Assembly (NCBI GenBank): GCA_900542475.1
Contig: UQNO01000011.1
Span: forward strand, 1-55,874
DNA length: 55,874 nucleotides
DNA from: an uncultured Bacteroidota bacterium
Lineage (GTDB): Bacteria > Bacteroidota > Bacteroidia > Bacteroidales > F082
Direction of reading: 5' to 3'
The position numbers and the translations under genes are program-made. Positions 8,367 to 18,800 of the stretch are shown here, one piece after another (the first letter of the stretch is position 1; each line of letters begins with the position of its first letter). Under the pieces are notes generated by a model. That model saw nothing but the letters and a program-made list of their open reading frames with translations, did not search any database and had not been told where the DNA came from.

Positions 8367-9245
8367 ATGGAAGCGACGGATTTATTTAAGAAAGTCAGGA
8401 AAATCGAGATCAAGACACGCGGGTTGAGCAGCCACATTTTTTCGGGGCAGTACCACAGTGCGTTCAAGGGTCGGGGCATGACATTCAGCGAGGTGCGCGA
8501 ATATCAGTATGGTGACGACATTCGCAACATAGACTGGAACGTCACGGCGCGGTTCCACAAGCCTTTTGTCAAGATTTTCGAGGAAGAGCGCGAGATGACA
8601 GTGATGTTGCTTGTAGATGTGTCGGGGTCCAACGACTTCGGCTCCATCGACACCACGAAACGCGACATCTCCGCAGAACTCGCGGCAGTGCTGGCATTCT
8701 CGGCAATTCAAAACAACGATAAAGTCGGTGTGATTTTCTTCAGCGACCAGATTGAAAAATTTATTCCGCCGAAGAAAGGCTCAAGCCACATTCTGCGTAT
8801 CATACGTGAAATCGTGACGTTCACGCCGCAACACAAAGGCACAGATATAGGCGAGGGCCTGAAGTTCCTGACCCGCGCCATCAAAAAGCGCACCACGGCA
8901 TTTCTCATATCCGACTTCGTGACAAACAAGCCCTTCGAGCAGGAAATGAGAATCGCAGCGAAAAAACACGACCTTATCTCATTAAGAATCACCGATAAAA
9001 GAGAACTTATCATACCTAAAATAGGATTGATAAAATTTCGCGACAACGAGACCGACAAGGAAATGTGGGTTGACACCTCGACAAACGCTTGGAATCAGGC
9101 TTATCAGAAATTTGTACAGCATGAGACTACAGCTCTCAACAAGACTTTCGCCAACAACGGTGTTGACAACACATGGATTTACACCGACGAAGACTATGTC
9201 AAGCCTCTCATGCAACTTTTTAAAAGGAGAGAATCGAGAAGATGA
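8367..9245 (+). CDS. DUF58 domain protein with VWA-type fold
   Basis: DUF58 proteins are almost always encoded beside MoxR ATPases. The hallmark REYQYGDDIRNIDWNVTAR lies at about 45-63. It is followed by a VWA fold whose MIDAS metal site begins DVSGS (84-88). There is no signal peptide or membrane segment, so it is probably cytoplasmic or membrane-associated through partners. It begins nine bases after moxR and overlaps the next gene by four (ATGA). The molecular role is unknown; metal-dependent adhesion to the Bat proteins is the usual suggestion. Confidence 0.93.
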   Translation: MEATDLFKKVRKIEIKTRGLSSHIFSGQYHSAFKGRGMTFSEVREYQYGDDIRNIDWNVTARFHKPFVKIFEEEREMTVMLLVDVSGSNDFGSIDTTKRDISAELAAVLAFSAIQNNDKVGVIFFSDQIEKFIPPKKGSSHILRIIREIVTFTPQHKGTDIGEGLKFLTRAIKKRTTAFLISDFVTNKPFEQEMRIAAKKHDLISLRITDKRELIIPKIGLIKFRDNETDKEMWVDTSTNAWNQAYQKFVQHETTALNKTFANNGVDNTWIYTDEDYVKPLMQLFKRRESRR

Positions 9246-10216
9246 AAAAACTGTGTTTCATAATGTTGTTCTGCATGATGTCGTTACTCGACATACGCTG
9301 CGAGGCGCAGGTCACTTTCCTCAAGGGAAAAACTTCCGCCGACACCATTATTGTGGGACAACCTTTTGATTATCAATTGTCATTAACTATTCCGAAAGAC
9401 TATTTTGTTGACTGGAGACAGTTCGGCGACACTTTGAGCAAATCCATCGACGTACTTAAGGTTGAAGACATCAAGACCACGTCAATAAATAACAGCGACA
9501 ACGTGATTATGACGCAAAATCTCACGTTGACGTCATTCGACACAGGATATGTCTATGTTCCGGAGATAGCCATCACATACAGCAAGAGTCTTAAAGACAG
9601 CATCCGTTACACTTTGAACACCGAAGAGAAGGAGCTTTATGTGAAGACGATGGCCGTTGACACCACACAAGCGTTCCGTCCGATTAAAGGCATTATGCGT
9701 CAAAGTGTCACCGTCAAGGAAGTGTTTCCCTGGGTTGTCATTGTCATCGTTATAGCCGGCATAGTGTATCTTATCATCTATCTTAAAAAACATAAGAAAA
9801 CGAAAGATGTCGTTGTCGAAGAGAAGAAAAAACCTGCTATTCCGGCCATTATAACTGCTCGCGCCAAGTTAGCCGAGATAAAAGACACTGAATTTTGGAA
9901 CAGTCCGAACAGCAAGGATTACTACACAAATCTCACTGATATTGCGAGAGAATATCTTGAGGGACAGTTTAATATTGACGCTGTCGAGATGACGACAGAC
10001 GAGATTATTCGAGCCGTCAGCAAGTTGAATCTCGGAAATTCGACGAAATCGAGACTGCGGGACACTCTTATCATCGCCGACTTTGTGAAATTCGCGAAAG
10101 CCAATCCGTCGTCAGAGCACAACAAGCAGTCGTTCAACGACATCGACAATTTTGTTGAAGACAGCTACATTTATTTCCGTGAAGAAGAGAAAAAGAAAGA
10201 GGAGGAGGGTAAATGA
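9242..10216 (+). CDS. BatD-like membrane protein of the Bat operon
   Basis: A signal peptide (about 1-22, ending CEA) is followed by a periplasmic beta-rich domain, one membrane helix at about 162-182 and a charged cytoplasmic tail. The tail, with DYYTNLTDIAREYLEGQF and TTDEIIRAV, resembles the tail of BatD and DUF4381-like proteins. It is therefore a second, shorter relative of BatD in the same operon, as found in other Bacteroidota. It overlaps both neighbours by four bases, so translation is coupled. Function is inferred only from the operon, which was linked to aerotolerance in Bacteroides fragilis. The acidic, Lys-rich C-terminus looks disordered. Confidence 0.8.
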   Translation: MKKLCFIMLFCMMSLLDIRCEAQVTFLKGKTSADTIIVGQPFDYQLSLTIPKDYFVDWRQFGDTLSKSIDVLKVEDIKTTSINNSDNVIMTQNLTLTSFDTGYVYVPEIAITYSKSLKDSIRYTLNTEEKELYVKTMAVDTTQAFRPIKGIMRQSVTVKEVFPWVVIVIVIAGIVYLIIYLKKHKKTKDVVVEEKKKPAIPAIITARAKLAEIKDTEFWNSPNSKDYYTNLTDIAREYLEGQFNIDAVEMTTDEIIRAVSKLNLGNSTKSRLRDTLIIADFVKFAKANPSSEHNKQSFNDIDNFVEDSYIYFREEEKKKEEEGK

Positions 10217-11211
10217 GTTCATTAGAATTTGCATCGGCATATTTCCTTTATGGATTGATAATCATTCCTTTACTTATCGCATGGTATATCTTTGCAGGTC
10301 GCAAGAACCAGGCATACGTGAAGTTCAGCGACACAAGTTTTTTTGCCGACATGCCAAAAAGTTGGAGGATTTATGCGCGGCATATACTTTTTGCCATCGA
10401 GATGTGCGCCTTGGCATTGTTAATCATTGCATTAGCTCGTCCACAGAGCAGTTCAAAAAGTCAGAAAATCAATGTAGAGGGCATTGACATCATACTCACC
10501 ATAGACTTGTCGAGCAGCATGCTTGCCCAGGATCTCAAGCCCGACCGTCTTGAAGCCGCCAAAAACATCAGCGCAGACTTTGTCAAGGGACGTCCTGAAG
10601 ACCGCATGGGTTTGGTTGTGTTTGCCAGCGAGACATTCACGCAAGTGCCTTTAACCACAGACCACGGCATGTTGTTAAACATGATGCGGGAGTTAAAATG
10701 CGGCATGCTTGAAGACGGCACTGCCATTGGCGACGGTCTTGCCTCCTCTGTAAGTCGTCTGAAAGACAGCGAAGCCATCTCCAAGGTCGTGATTCTTCTG
10801 ACAGACGGCGACAACAACGCCGGCTCCATCGACCCTGCAACAGCAGCGGAGATGGCAAAAATCTTCGGCATCAGGGTTTATACCATAGGCGTTGGCACAA
10901 GAGGCACCGCTCCTTATCCGGTGCAGACACCCTTCGGCGGCATTCAGTACCAGCAAATCCCTGTGACAATCAACGAGTCGCTGCTTCAACAGATTGCCGA
11001 TGAAACCGGCGGAAAATACTACCGTGCCACATCAAACGAGAAATTAGAACAAATCTATGACGAAATAGACCAACTGGAACGCTCGAAAATCGAGATAAAC
11101 GAGTTCACACGCGTCCACGAAGAATTTTTACCATTCCTTTTAACAGGTTTGGCATTATTGTTGTTGGGATTTTTATTGAAACACACCGTCTTTAAAACAT
11201 TAACGGATTAA
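10213..11211 (+). CDS. batA: BatA, VWA domain membrane protein
   Basis: Membrane segments at about 8-28 and 59-77 precede a VWA domain (about 92-285) with MIDAS motif DLSSS (98-102) and downstream TDGDNN. A final membrane helix lies near 306-326. This N-in, VWA, C-terminal anchor layout is typical of BatA (Aer-type) proteins. The family is tied to oxygen tolerance and envelope integrity in Bacteroides fragilis; the ligand is unknown. Its start overlaps the preceding gene by four bases, and batB follows after eight. Confidence 0.93.
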   Translation: MSSLEFASAYFLYGLIIIPLLIAWYIFAGRKNQAYVKFSDTSFFADMPKSWRIYARHILFAIEMCALALLIIALARPQSSSKSQKINVEGIDIILTIDLSSSMLAQDLKPDRLEAAKNISADFVKGRPEDRMGLVVFASETFTQVPLTTDHGMLLNMMRELKCGMLEDGTAIGDGLASSVSRLKDSEAISKVVILLTDGDNNAGSIDPATAAEMAKIFGIRVYTIGVGTRGTAPYPVQTPFGGIQYQQIPVTINESLLQQIADETGGKYYRATSNEKLEQIYDEIDQLERSKIEINEFTRVHEEFLPFLLTGLALLLLGFLLKHTVFKTLTD

Positions 11212-11219
11212 GAAATATA

Positions 11220-12278
11220 ATGGAAAGCAATATCTTAAGATTCGAGAACCCGCAATATCTTTACTGGTTGCTGATAATACCGGTGTTAGTGGCGATTTAT
11301 GTCATGATTCGTTTATGGAACAAGAGACAGTTCGAGCGATTCGCCAACATCAAATTGAGAGAATATCTTGTCCCGATGTTTTCATCGGCAAGGGCCAACA
11401 CGAAATTCGTCATCTTCAACCTGATAATCGCCTTATTGATAATAGGTGCGGCGAATCTACAGTCAGGGTCCAAGATGGAGAAAGTGAAGCGAGAAGGCAT
11501 CGACCTCTTCCTTTGCGTGGACATTTCCAACTCCATGCATGCCGAAGACATCGCGCCGAACCGTTTGGAGCGTTCAAAACAAGCCATCAACAAGTTGATT
11601 TCCAAGCTTGGCGGGGACAGAATCGGCATTATTGTGTTTGCCGGCAACGCCTACGTGCAACTGCCAATCACCACCGACTATTCCGCCGCCAAGATGTTTT
11701 TATCGACAGTGGACACGGACCTTATCCCCACACAAGGCACCGAGGTGGGCAGAGCCATTGAGCTGGCTATCAAGAGTTTCGGCGACACCAAACACAACAA
11801 GGCCATAATAATAATATCCGACGGCGAAGACCACGAGAACGGCGGCGCGGTGAAAGCGGCCCAGGAAGCCGCCAAGCACGGCATCAAGATTTACACCATA
11901 GGAATGGGCCTCGACGAAGGCGCACCTATCCCACTCTACAACAAATACGGCAAAAAAACAGGCTATAAAAAAGACAAGGACGGCAATATCATCATCACAA
12001 AAGTCGATGACAAAATCCTGCGCCAAATCGCCGAGATAGGCGACGGCATCTATGTGAGGGCAAGCAACTCAAACGTTGGACTCGACAAAATATACGAAGA
12101 CATCAACAAGACAGAGAAATCAGAGATAGAGTCGAATGTGTTCACCGATTACGACGACCAGTTCCAATGGTTCGTAGGCGCCGCGATAATATTGTTGATA
12201 ATCGAAATCCTGCTTTCTTCTGGAAAAAAGGAATGGGAATCAAAATTCAACTTATTTGAACCTCAAAAAGAAAACTAA
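11220..12278 (+). CDS. batB: BatB, VWA domain membrane protein
   Basis: This is a paralogue of BatA with the same architecture: hydrophobic segments near 14-31 and 62-80, a VWA domain from about 94 with MIDAS motif DISNS (101-105) and SDGEDHENGG, and a C-terminal membrane helix near 321-340. A Lys-rich loop (YNKYGKKTGYKKDKDGN) sits where BatA has its proline-rich loop. The two proteins probably form a complex in the inner membrane. One base separates its stop from the batC start. Confidence 0.93.
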   Translation: MESNILRFENPQYLYWLLIIPVLVAIYVMIRLWNKRQFERFANIKLREYLVPMFSSARANTKFVIFNLIIALLIIGAANLQSGSKMEKVKREGIDLFLCVDISNSMHAEDIAPNRLERSKQAINKLISKLGGDRIGIIVFAGNAYVQLPITTDYSAAKMFLSTVDTDLIPTQGTEVGRAIELAIKSFGDTKHNKAIIIISDGEDHENGGAVKAAQEAAKHGIKIYTIGMGLDEGAPIPLYNKYGKKTGYKKDKDGNIIITKVDDKILRQIAEIGDGIYVRASNSNVGLDKIYEDINKTEKSEIESNVFTDYDDQFQWFVGAAIILLIIEILLSSGKKEWESKFNLFEPQKEN

Positions 12279-12279
12279 A

Positions 12280-13011
12280 ATGAGAATAGACAAGAAATCC
12301 GGCATCACAGTGATTCTCCTGGCGTTTTGTGTGGCGGCAAGCGCGCAGAGCAAAGAAAGTTTCATCCGTAAAGGCAACAGAAACTATAAGAAAGGCAATT
12401 ATTACGAGGCCGAGAAAGAGTATAAAAACTCTCTTGACAAGAAATACAACGACAAAGCACAGTTCAATCTCGGCGACACATATTATAATCAGAAAAACTA
12501 CACCGAGGCGACGAGCAATTTCAAGAGTGTCATCGACAGAGACGTGCCGCGCGACGTGGAAGCCAACGCCTATTACAACCTTGGCAACAGCTTGATGGAG
12601 CAAGAAGAGTACTCCGAAGCTTTCAACGCATTTAAAAACTGTTTGAAAATCAATCCGGACGACGACGACGCGAGATATAATCTTGAATACGCTCGCCAAA
12701 AAATGATTGTGCAACAACAAGAGCAGAAGCAGCGACAGCAGGACAATCAAAACAAGAAAGACAACAAAGACAATCAGGAGCAACAGCAGAAGAAGCAGCA
12801 GCAAGAAGACAAGCAGCAAGAAGACAAGCAGCAAGGACAGCAGCAGGAGCAGCGAGAACAGCAGCGGCAGCAACAGGAGCAGCAAATGTCAAAAGAAGAT
12901 GCTGAAAGAATGCTGCAAGCCCTTGAAAACCAAGAGAAAGAGACGATGGACAAGATGAACGAGGCGAAAGCCGCCAAGATGCAGAAAAGAAAGATACAAA
13001 AAGACTGGTGA
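12280..13011 (+). CDS. batC: BatC, TPR protein with Gln/Lys-rich tail
   Basis: A signal peptide (about 1-23, ending ASAQ) is followed by three or so tetratricopeptide repeats (about 26-132; see FNLGDTYYNQKNYTEA and AYYNLGNSLMEQEEYSEA). A highly charged Gln/Lys/Glu/Asp low-complexity segment covers about 145-210, then comes a short helical end. I chose the ATG at 12280, one base after the batB stop, because it gives a proper signal peptide; an upstream in-frame ATG at 12256 would lie inside batB. BatC is presumed to be a periplasmic scaffold for the Bat proteins. The CAG/AAG-rich tail DNA explains the long leucine-rich antisense frame there. Confidence 0.88.
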   Translation: MRIDKKSGITVILLAFCVAASAQSKESFIRKGNRNYKKGNYYEAEKEYKNSLDKKYNDKAQFNLGDTYYNQKNYTEATSNFKSVIDRDVPRDVEANAYYNLGNSLMEQEEYSEAFNAFKNCLKINPDDDDARYNLEYARQKMIVQQQEQKQRQQDNQNKKDNKDNQEQQQKKQQQEDKQQEDKQQGQQQEQREQQRQQQEQQMSKEDAERMLQALENQEKETMDKMNEAKAAKMQKRKIQKDW

Positions 13012-13086
13012 GAGTGTAGCATAGACACGGCAGACTGCATCCGGTATAATGTCGAGAGTTGAGAGTAATTTAAAGTTTAAAATAGA

Positions 13087-14904
13087 ATGAAGAGAATAAT
13101 TTTAATATTTTTATTTTTGGCGACCTTGTTTCCGTTGACGGCGCAGAACGATGTGAGTTTCAAGGTTATTTGCAAGAAGCAAGTCGTTGTCGGGGAGCAG
13201 TTTCAGGTTTCGTATGAACTTAACGGCGACGGCAAGAATTTCGAAGCGCCTAATTTCAGCGGTTTTGAAATTGTCGGAGGGCCTTTCTCGTCATCAAGTT
13301 CGAGCGTGCAAATCATCAACGGCTCTGTCACCAGGACCAACACGCACACGTATTCGTTTTATTTGAGGGCCATCAAAGAAGGGAAGCACACCATACCTGC
13401 CGCGACCATCACTGTCAACAAGCAAAAGGTAAAGAGCTCGACCGCCGACATCGAGGTTGTCAAAGACAACACCGCCGTTTACAGTGGCAGCTCTTCGAGT
13501 GCGGCATCGACCGGCGCGAAAGACGTGTTTCTCGAAGCCTCTCCAAACAAACGGTCAGCATATATTGGCGAGCAGATTATCCTCACATACAAGATTTACT
13601 ACACCATTCCGATTTCCAACCTCAGCATCTCCAAGGCACCTTCCTATTCGGGTTTTTGGACGAAAGACATAACAGAAAACAATGGAGTGCTGCAGCAGTC
13701 GTCGATAATGAGAAACGGCAGGGAATACCATGTCGCGACGATTCAGGAGGTGGTGCTCATACCACAAAAAGCAGGCACTTTGACCATCGACCCTCTCGAC
13801 ATCACCTGCATAGCGCAGATACGCAAAGAACGTCAGCAGTCCAAAGGCTACGACCCTTTTGAGAACTTCTTCGGCGACATCATGGGTTCTTCTTACACCA
13901 ACGTGAAGAAGGACATGAAGTCGCAGCCCATCAACATTGAAGTAAAACCTCTGCCGACAAAAGACAAGCCAAGCAGTTTCAAGGGAGCTGTTGGACAGTT
14001 CACCTTTACTTCAAAAATTGACAAGACAGAAATGAAGTCCAACGACGCTTTCACCGTGACATATACCGTTACAGGACAAGGCAACATCGAATTGCTTGAC
14101 AACCCGAAACCGGTTTTCCCCACGGATTTCGAGGTTTATGACCCGAAAATCACCACGAACATCAAGAACAACTCATACGGCCTCAGCGGGAGCAAAAAAG
14201 CCGAATACGTTGTCATTCCAAGGGTTTCCGGCGACTTCACATTGAATCCCACCGAGTTCACATATTTCGATCCGTTGAAGAACAGATATGTCACTTTGAA
14301 ATCAGACCAATACGAACTCAAAGTGGAACGAAGCGCCAACGAAGGCAGCAGCGGCATCATTTACGCAGGCGGACAAGAAGCGATAAAAGTGGTAGGCAGC
14401 GACATACGCCATATCATGACCATCAGCGATTTACACAACAACAACACACTGATGTTCGGTTCGGCGCTATATTTCATCATAATGATAGCGATGATTGCCA
14501 TTTTCGTCGCCGCTCTCGTTATCTATAAGAAAATCAACAAGTTTAACCAGAATATAGTACTTGTAAGAAACAAAAAAGCCACTAAAACAGCTAAAAAACG
14601 TCTGCAAAACGCATACAATTATCTCAAGATTGAAGACCAGGGTCATTTTTACGAGGAGTTCTCGCAAGCTTTGTGGGGCTATATCTCCGACAAGCTAAAC
14701 ATCTCTCTCTCACGGCTTTCCATGGACACCGTGAAAGAAATGATGAACAGCAAAAACGTTCCGGAAGACATTACAAATCAATTTATTGAGTTGTTAAACA
14801 GCTGTGAATACGCCAGATTCGCCATGGGCAATCCCGGGAAGAATATGGAGGATTTATATCAAAAAGGGATAGAAGTTATCACCAAAGCCGAGAAAAATCT
14901 GTAG
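13087..14904 (+). CDS. batD: BatD, oxygen-tolerance membrane protein
   Basis: BatD family proteins carry a signal peptide (about 1-20, ending LTAQ), a long periplasmic region of immunoglobulin-like beta domains (about 21-450), one membrane helix (about 458-480) and a cytoplasmic tail. The serine-rich stretch GPFSSSSSSVQ near 65-75 and SSSSAAS near 135-141 look like flexible linkers. The tail (NKKATKTAKKRL, then QALWGYISDKL) resembles that of the shorter BatD-like protein earlier in the operon. At 605 residues it has normal size. It starts 75 nt after batC, the largest gap in the operon; I see no promoter or terminator in that gap. Confidence 0.9.
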   Translation: MKRIILIFLFLATLFPLTAQNDVSFKVICKKQVVVGEQFQVSYELNGDGKNFEAPNFSGFEIVGGPFSSSSSSVQIINGSVTRTNTHTYSFYLRAIKEGKHTIPAATITVNKQKVKSSTADIEVVKDNTAVYSGSSSSAASTGAKDVFLEASPNKRSAYIGEQIILTYKIYYTIPISNLSISKAPSYSGFWTKDITENNGVLQQSSIMRNGREYHVATIQEVVLIPQKAGTLTIDPLDITCIAQIRKERQQSKGYDPFENFFGDIMGSSYTNVKKDMKSQPINIEVKPLPTKDKPSSFKGAVGQFTFTSKIDKTEMKSNDAFTVTYTVTGQGNIELLDNPKPVFPTDFEVYDPKITTNIKNNSYGLSGSKKAEYVVIPRVSGDFTLNPTEFTYFDPLKNRYVTLKSDQYELKVERSANEGSSGIIYAGGQEAIKVVGSDIRHIMTISDLHNNNTLMFGSALYFIIMIAMIAIFVAALVIYKKINKFNQNIVLVRNKKATKTAKKRLQNAYNYLKIEDQGHFYEEFSQALWGYISDKLNISLSRLSMDTVKEMMNSKNVPEDITNQFIELLNSCEYARFAMGNPGKNMEDLYQKGIEVITKAEKNL

Positions 14905-14927
14905 AACATTTAAATAAAAGATACACT

Positions 14928-15686
14928 ATGAAAAAGATATATTTGTTGATGATATTTATTGCCACGGCGATGGGATTATCGGCGCAAGTCAATCAGGACA
15001 AGGAGTTTACAAAAGCAAATTTTTATTACAATGAGAGTCGGTATGACACTGCGTTGGTGATTTATGAAAGGATTATGAAGGAGGGATATGTGTCCGCACC
15101 TTTATTATATAATATAGGCAATACATATTTTAAGATGAGGAACTATCCGATGGCGATTCTTCACTATGAAAAGGCGTTAAAGATAGAGCCTAACAACGAT
15201 GAAATCAAGCAAAATCTCGCTATTGCCAACGCTCTCATCATCGACAAAATCGAGCCGGTGCCAGTATTTTTATTAACAAGATGGTGGAGAAGCGTTGGGA
15301 ACATGTTGTCCGCAAGTGGCTGGGCGGGGGCGTCTCTGAAGTTGCTCGGCATATTGTTAATACTGTTGTTCTTTTATTTCACAGCGCGCGCCAGCGGAAC
15401 AAGAAAAATCACTTTCTTCTCAGGCGTTATAGTATCAGTGCTTTTTATATGCAGCCTTGTTTTCGCCTCGCAAAAGCACAGATACATCTACGAGCGCAAC
15501 GAGGCTATTGTGATGACACCAACTATCACAGTAAAAAGCGCCCCATCATCTTCAGGCATCGACCTCTTTGTTCTCCATGAAGGAACAAAAGTGGAGATTA
15601 TCGACAACGCTGACAAATGGGACAAGATAAAAATCGCCGACGGCAGTGTTGGCTGGATGCCTTCATCATCTACCATTAAATACTAA
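14928..15686 (+). CDS. batE: BatE, TPR and SH3-like domain protein
   Basis: A signal peptide (ending GLSAQ near 20) leads into tetratricopeptide repeats (about 25-95; LYNIGNTYFKMRNYPMAILHYEKAL is partly visible as YNIGNTYFKMRNYPMA). Two membrane helices follow (about 128-146 and 155-175). The C-terminal bacterial SH3 domain (about 185-252) ends with a WDKIKIADGSVGWMPSS-type signature. This is the typical BatE layout and it closes the operon. Beyond the stop a weak inverted repeat (ACAGTT/AACTGT, 15691-15714) may help end transcription. Confidence 0.88.
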   Translation: MKKIYLLMIFIATAMGLSAQVNQDKEFTKANFYYNESRYDTALVIYERIMKEGYVSAPLLYNIGNTYFKMRNYPMAILHYEKALKIEPNNDEIKQNLAIANALIIDKIEPVPVFLLTRWWRSVGNMLSASGWAGASLKLLGILLILLFFYFTARASGTRKITFFSGVIVSVLFICSLVFASQKHRYIYERNEAIVMTPTITVKSAPSSSGIDLFVLHEGTKVEIIDNADKWDKIKIADGSVGWMPSSSTIKY

Positions 15687-15764
15687 TTTTACAGTTCTTA
15701 CACGTTGAAACTGTGTGATTTAATATTTTGGCAGAAAAAAATATTTGATTTTTTGCTAAAATAT

Positions 15765-15796
15765 TTTGTGTGGTTCAAAAAAATGTTGTAATTTTG
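15765..15796 (+). promoter_or_regulatory. promoter of the T9SS propeller protein
   Basis: TTTG (15765-15768) and TAATTTTG (15789-15796) are spaced by 20 nt, a full match to the Bacteroidota promoter consensus. The predicted start gives an untranslated leader of about 27 nt before the ATG at 15830. Confidence 0.75.
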
Positions 15797-15829
15797 AACG
15801 CTTAAAATATTGCATATTAAATTTGATTA

Positions 15830-18800
15830 ATGTCTAAATTACGTGATATGAAAAAAAGATTTTTACCGTTAAGTATGCTTTTGATAACCATAGTGTTAGC
15901 TCAAGCAAGCATCGTGGCCAACGCTACTGAAAAACAGGGGCAATACGTTCCTCGGAGTAACTCAAAAGCTACAATTTCTTCATTCATGAAGAGCATTCGC
16001 GCAAATCAAGAGACTGGTTTGATAGATCCCGCATTGTTAATTGCAGGTCAGAAAGCTGCTCAAACATCATCAAGAGATGCCAGTTTGACATGGAATTATG
16101 CAGGTCCGGATAATTTTGGCGGATTGACGAAGGCTGTTATTTACAACAACGACGGCACTGTTTTGATTGGAACAATGGGTGGTGAGCTTTACAAAACGAC
16201 CAATGGTGGTGTCACATTCCAGAGAATCACCAACTTAAGCCTTCCTATCAGCTGCATGGTAAAGACTTCGGCCGGCGACATTTTCATCGGCACCGGTGAT
16301 GGTCGCGACGCGCATTTGTTAAATGGTTTAAGCGATATTGGCTACGAAACAGGTTTCATCGGCAAAGGTATTTACAAGATGGCCGCCGGTTCAACGACAC
16401 CCGAGCTTCTCGTTTCGACCACACCTACAGCAACCAACGGCTGGGGCTATGTCAATGAGTTGACAATCACCAATAACAAAATCTACGCAGCCACAGCAGC
16501 AGGAGTCATGGTCAGCGAGGACAATGGTGAAAGTTGGAACAATGTACAAGAGGGCAACTTCAGAAGCATCAGGGCAAACAACAACGGCGATATTCTTGCC
16601 GCTGACACGGCAAATGTCTTCCTTTCAAAAGCCGGAGGCGCGTTCACGATGATTACGGGAACCGCGCAGCTTCCAAGCAGCGACTTGCCAAAAGTCATCG
16701 CGATGTCGGAAAACAACGCCAATTTCATGTATATCGCATATTATATATATAACGCGAGCATCAAGTCATACAGCATTGGCAATATCTATTACACAAATAA
16801 CAATGCTGAAAGTTGGAACATAGCGTTGGCTGGTTCAAACTTATATCAAATTTTCGGGACTAACGAGAAGCCAGGTAATTTCAACGGATATATGATTGTT
16901 TATCCTGACAATCCAAGAAGGCTCCTCATGGGCGCGAGCGATCTTTGGGAAGTCAAAGACGTTACCGGACAGGGCGTGAACAGCTACCGACCGGTAAGAG
17001 TTTCTGAAAATTTCGCTTCAGAATACAGCTCCAACTATATCCACAAAGGCATTCATGCAGTGGCTTTCAATCCGACCAATGCCGGTATTTTCTTTGTCGG
17101 CACAAACGGCGGTATTTTCAAAGGTGTTTATTCACAAAGCAGATACACCTTCACAGGCGGCAACCGCTACTTCATCACTGACGATGTCCACTGCTCACCT
17201 GCACGTATGATGAGCGTCGGTGTCGGCGGCACAACCATGACATTAGGCGGCTGCCTTGACCACGGAACTTTGGTCATGTCAGGTTCGGAAAACCTCAACA
17301 ACGTGACAACGGGCGAGACAGCATTCCCCCACCCTACGAACAACGGCTACGCCTCAAGTTATTTTGACGTGAATTTTGCGGGTGGTCCTTGCGCAATATC
17401 AACAATCGACCCATCTATCTACTTCGTTTCAGCCACAGGAGGTCTCTCTACACCAATCTACAGAACGCAGACATTAGGTGCCGACTACGACCCTAACTTT
17501 GAGGGCAACAAAGGTCCGGTTATCAGAAACAAAAACGCATTCAAGACACCTTACGCTTTTTGGGAGACCTACAATGACGACCATCATTCATTTGATATTA
17601 CGGAAATCCTTGAGACTTACGACTATCCTCTCGACACATTGGCTGTCATTGACACCATCTTCATCAACGACACCGTGTATGTTACAGGCGGTGCGATTTA
17701 TGTGGTTATCGATACACTGCCAACGCCCCAAATGCACAATCCGTACACATTGAATGACACTTTGTATAAGGTTGATGGAAACGAGTTGTACATTTTCAAC
17801 ATTTTGCACAATTATCCTATCACCGAGACTATAAACCTCGACACCTTGATTTTGCCTATCAGAAACGCAGCCAAAGCAGGTGACGAAGTCGTATATTATA
17901 GCAAACAGGGCAATTATCCTATTTTCTATACATTGCCAGAACCGCCACATGATCCAGCCCACGTTGATCCAGCCGGCGGCTATATGTGGATTGTAGGCGA
18001 CACAATCACTGGTTTGCATGATCCATTAAAGACAAACTATATTGTAGCCGTTGAAGACACTATTTGGATGACAAGAGACGCTCTCATCTTCGACAAACCC
18101 ACTGATTGGTTCCCAATCAGCAAGATTTCCGGAGGCATTCCGACAGCTGTTGCCATTTCATCTGACGGCACGACAGCATACGTTGGAACAGTGGAGGGCA
18201 AATTCTACAAGATTACCAACATCAACGATGCATTCTCGGCAGAGCAGGCGAACATAAACGACACGGTAAATATCTGTGTTGCCATGACAGCCGACGAGAC
18301 GACATTCGCTGGTCGCGCTATCACAAGCATTTATGTCAATCCATCTAACAACAATGAAGTCCTTGTTACATTGGGCAACTACGGCAACACCGACTATGTA
18401 TATGTCTCACAGAACGCAGGCACATCATTCACAGCGTTGTCAGGTCTTCCGCAGGTTCCTGTGTATTCTGGCTTGATTGAAAAAGCCACAGGCTTATACA
18501 TCGTCGGCACTGAAATCGGCATCTATACATCAGAGAACGGCTCGACATGGACCAAGTCGGGCGATGTGTCATGTCCAATCATGGATTTAAAGCAGGCCTA
18601 CATGGACAATCACGATGATGTCGTTATTGTTCTTTTCGATGAGATTGGCACTCCATTAGACATAGTTTATCCTGGTATCAGCAACGAGGGTATGATTTAT
18701 GCGGCATCATACGGTGCTGGCATTCTCTCATGCGGAACATACAAAGAGGGCGGGGACCTCGGTGTTGAAGAGAACGAGATGGCGGTGGAAGACCACGTTC

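Noticed and set aside
7365..9245. MoxR plus VWA genes considered as a ternary defence or toxin system
   Set aside because: The surrounding genes are the standard Bat operon in standard order, so no special system is needed to explain them.
12247..12885. 212-codon leucine-rich minus-strand frame
   Set aside because: It is the antisense of the CAG/AAG-rich batC tail, so the poly-Leu is a by-product of that low-complexity DNA.
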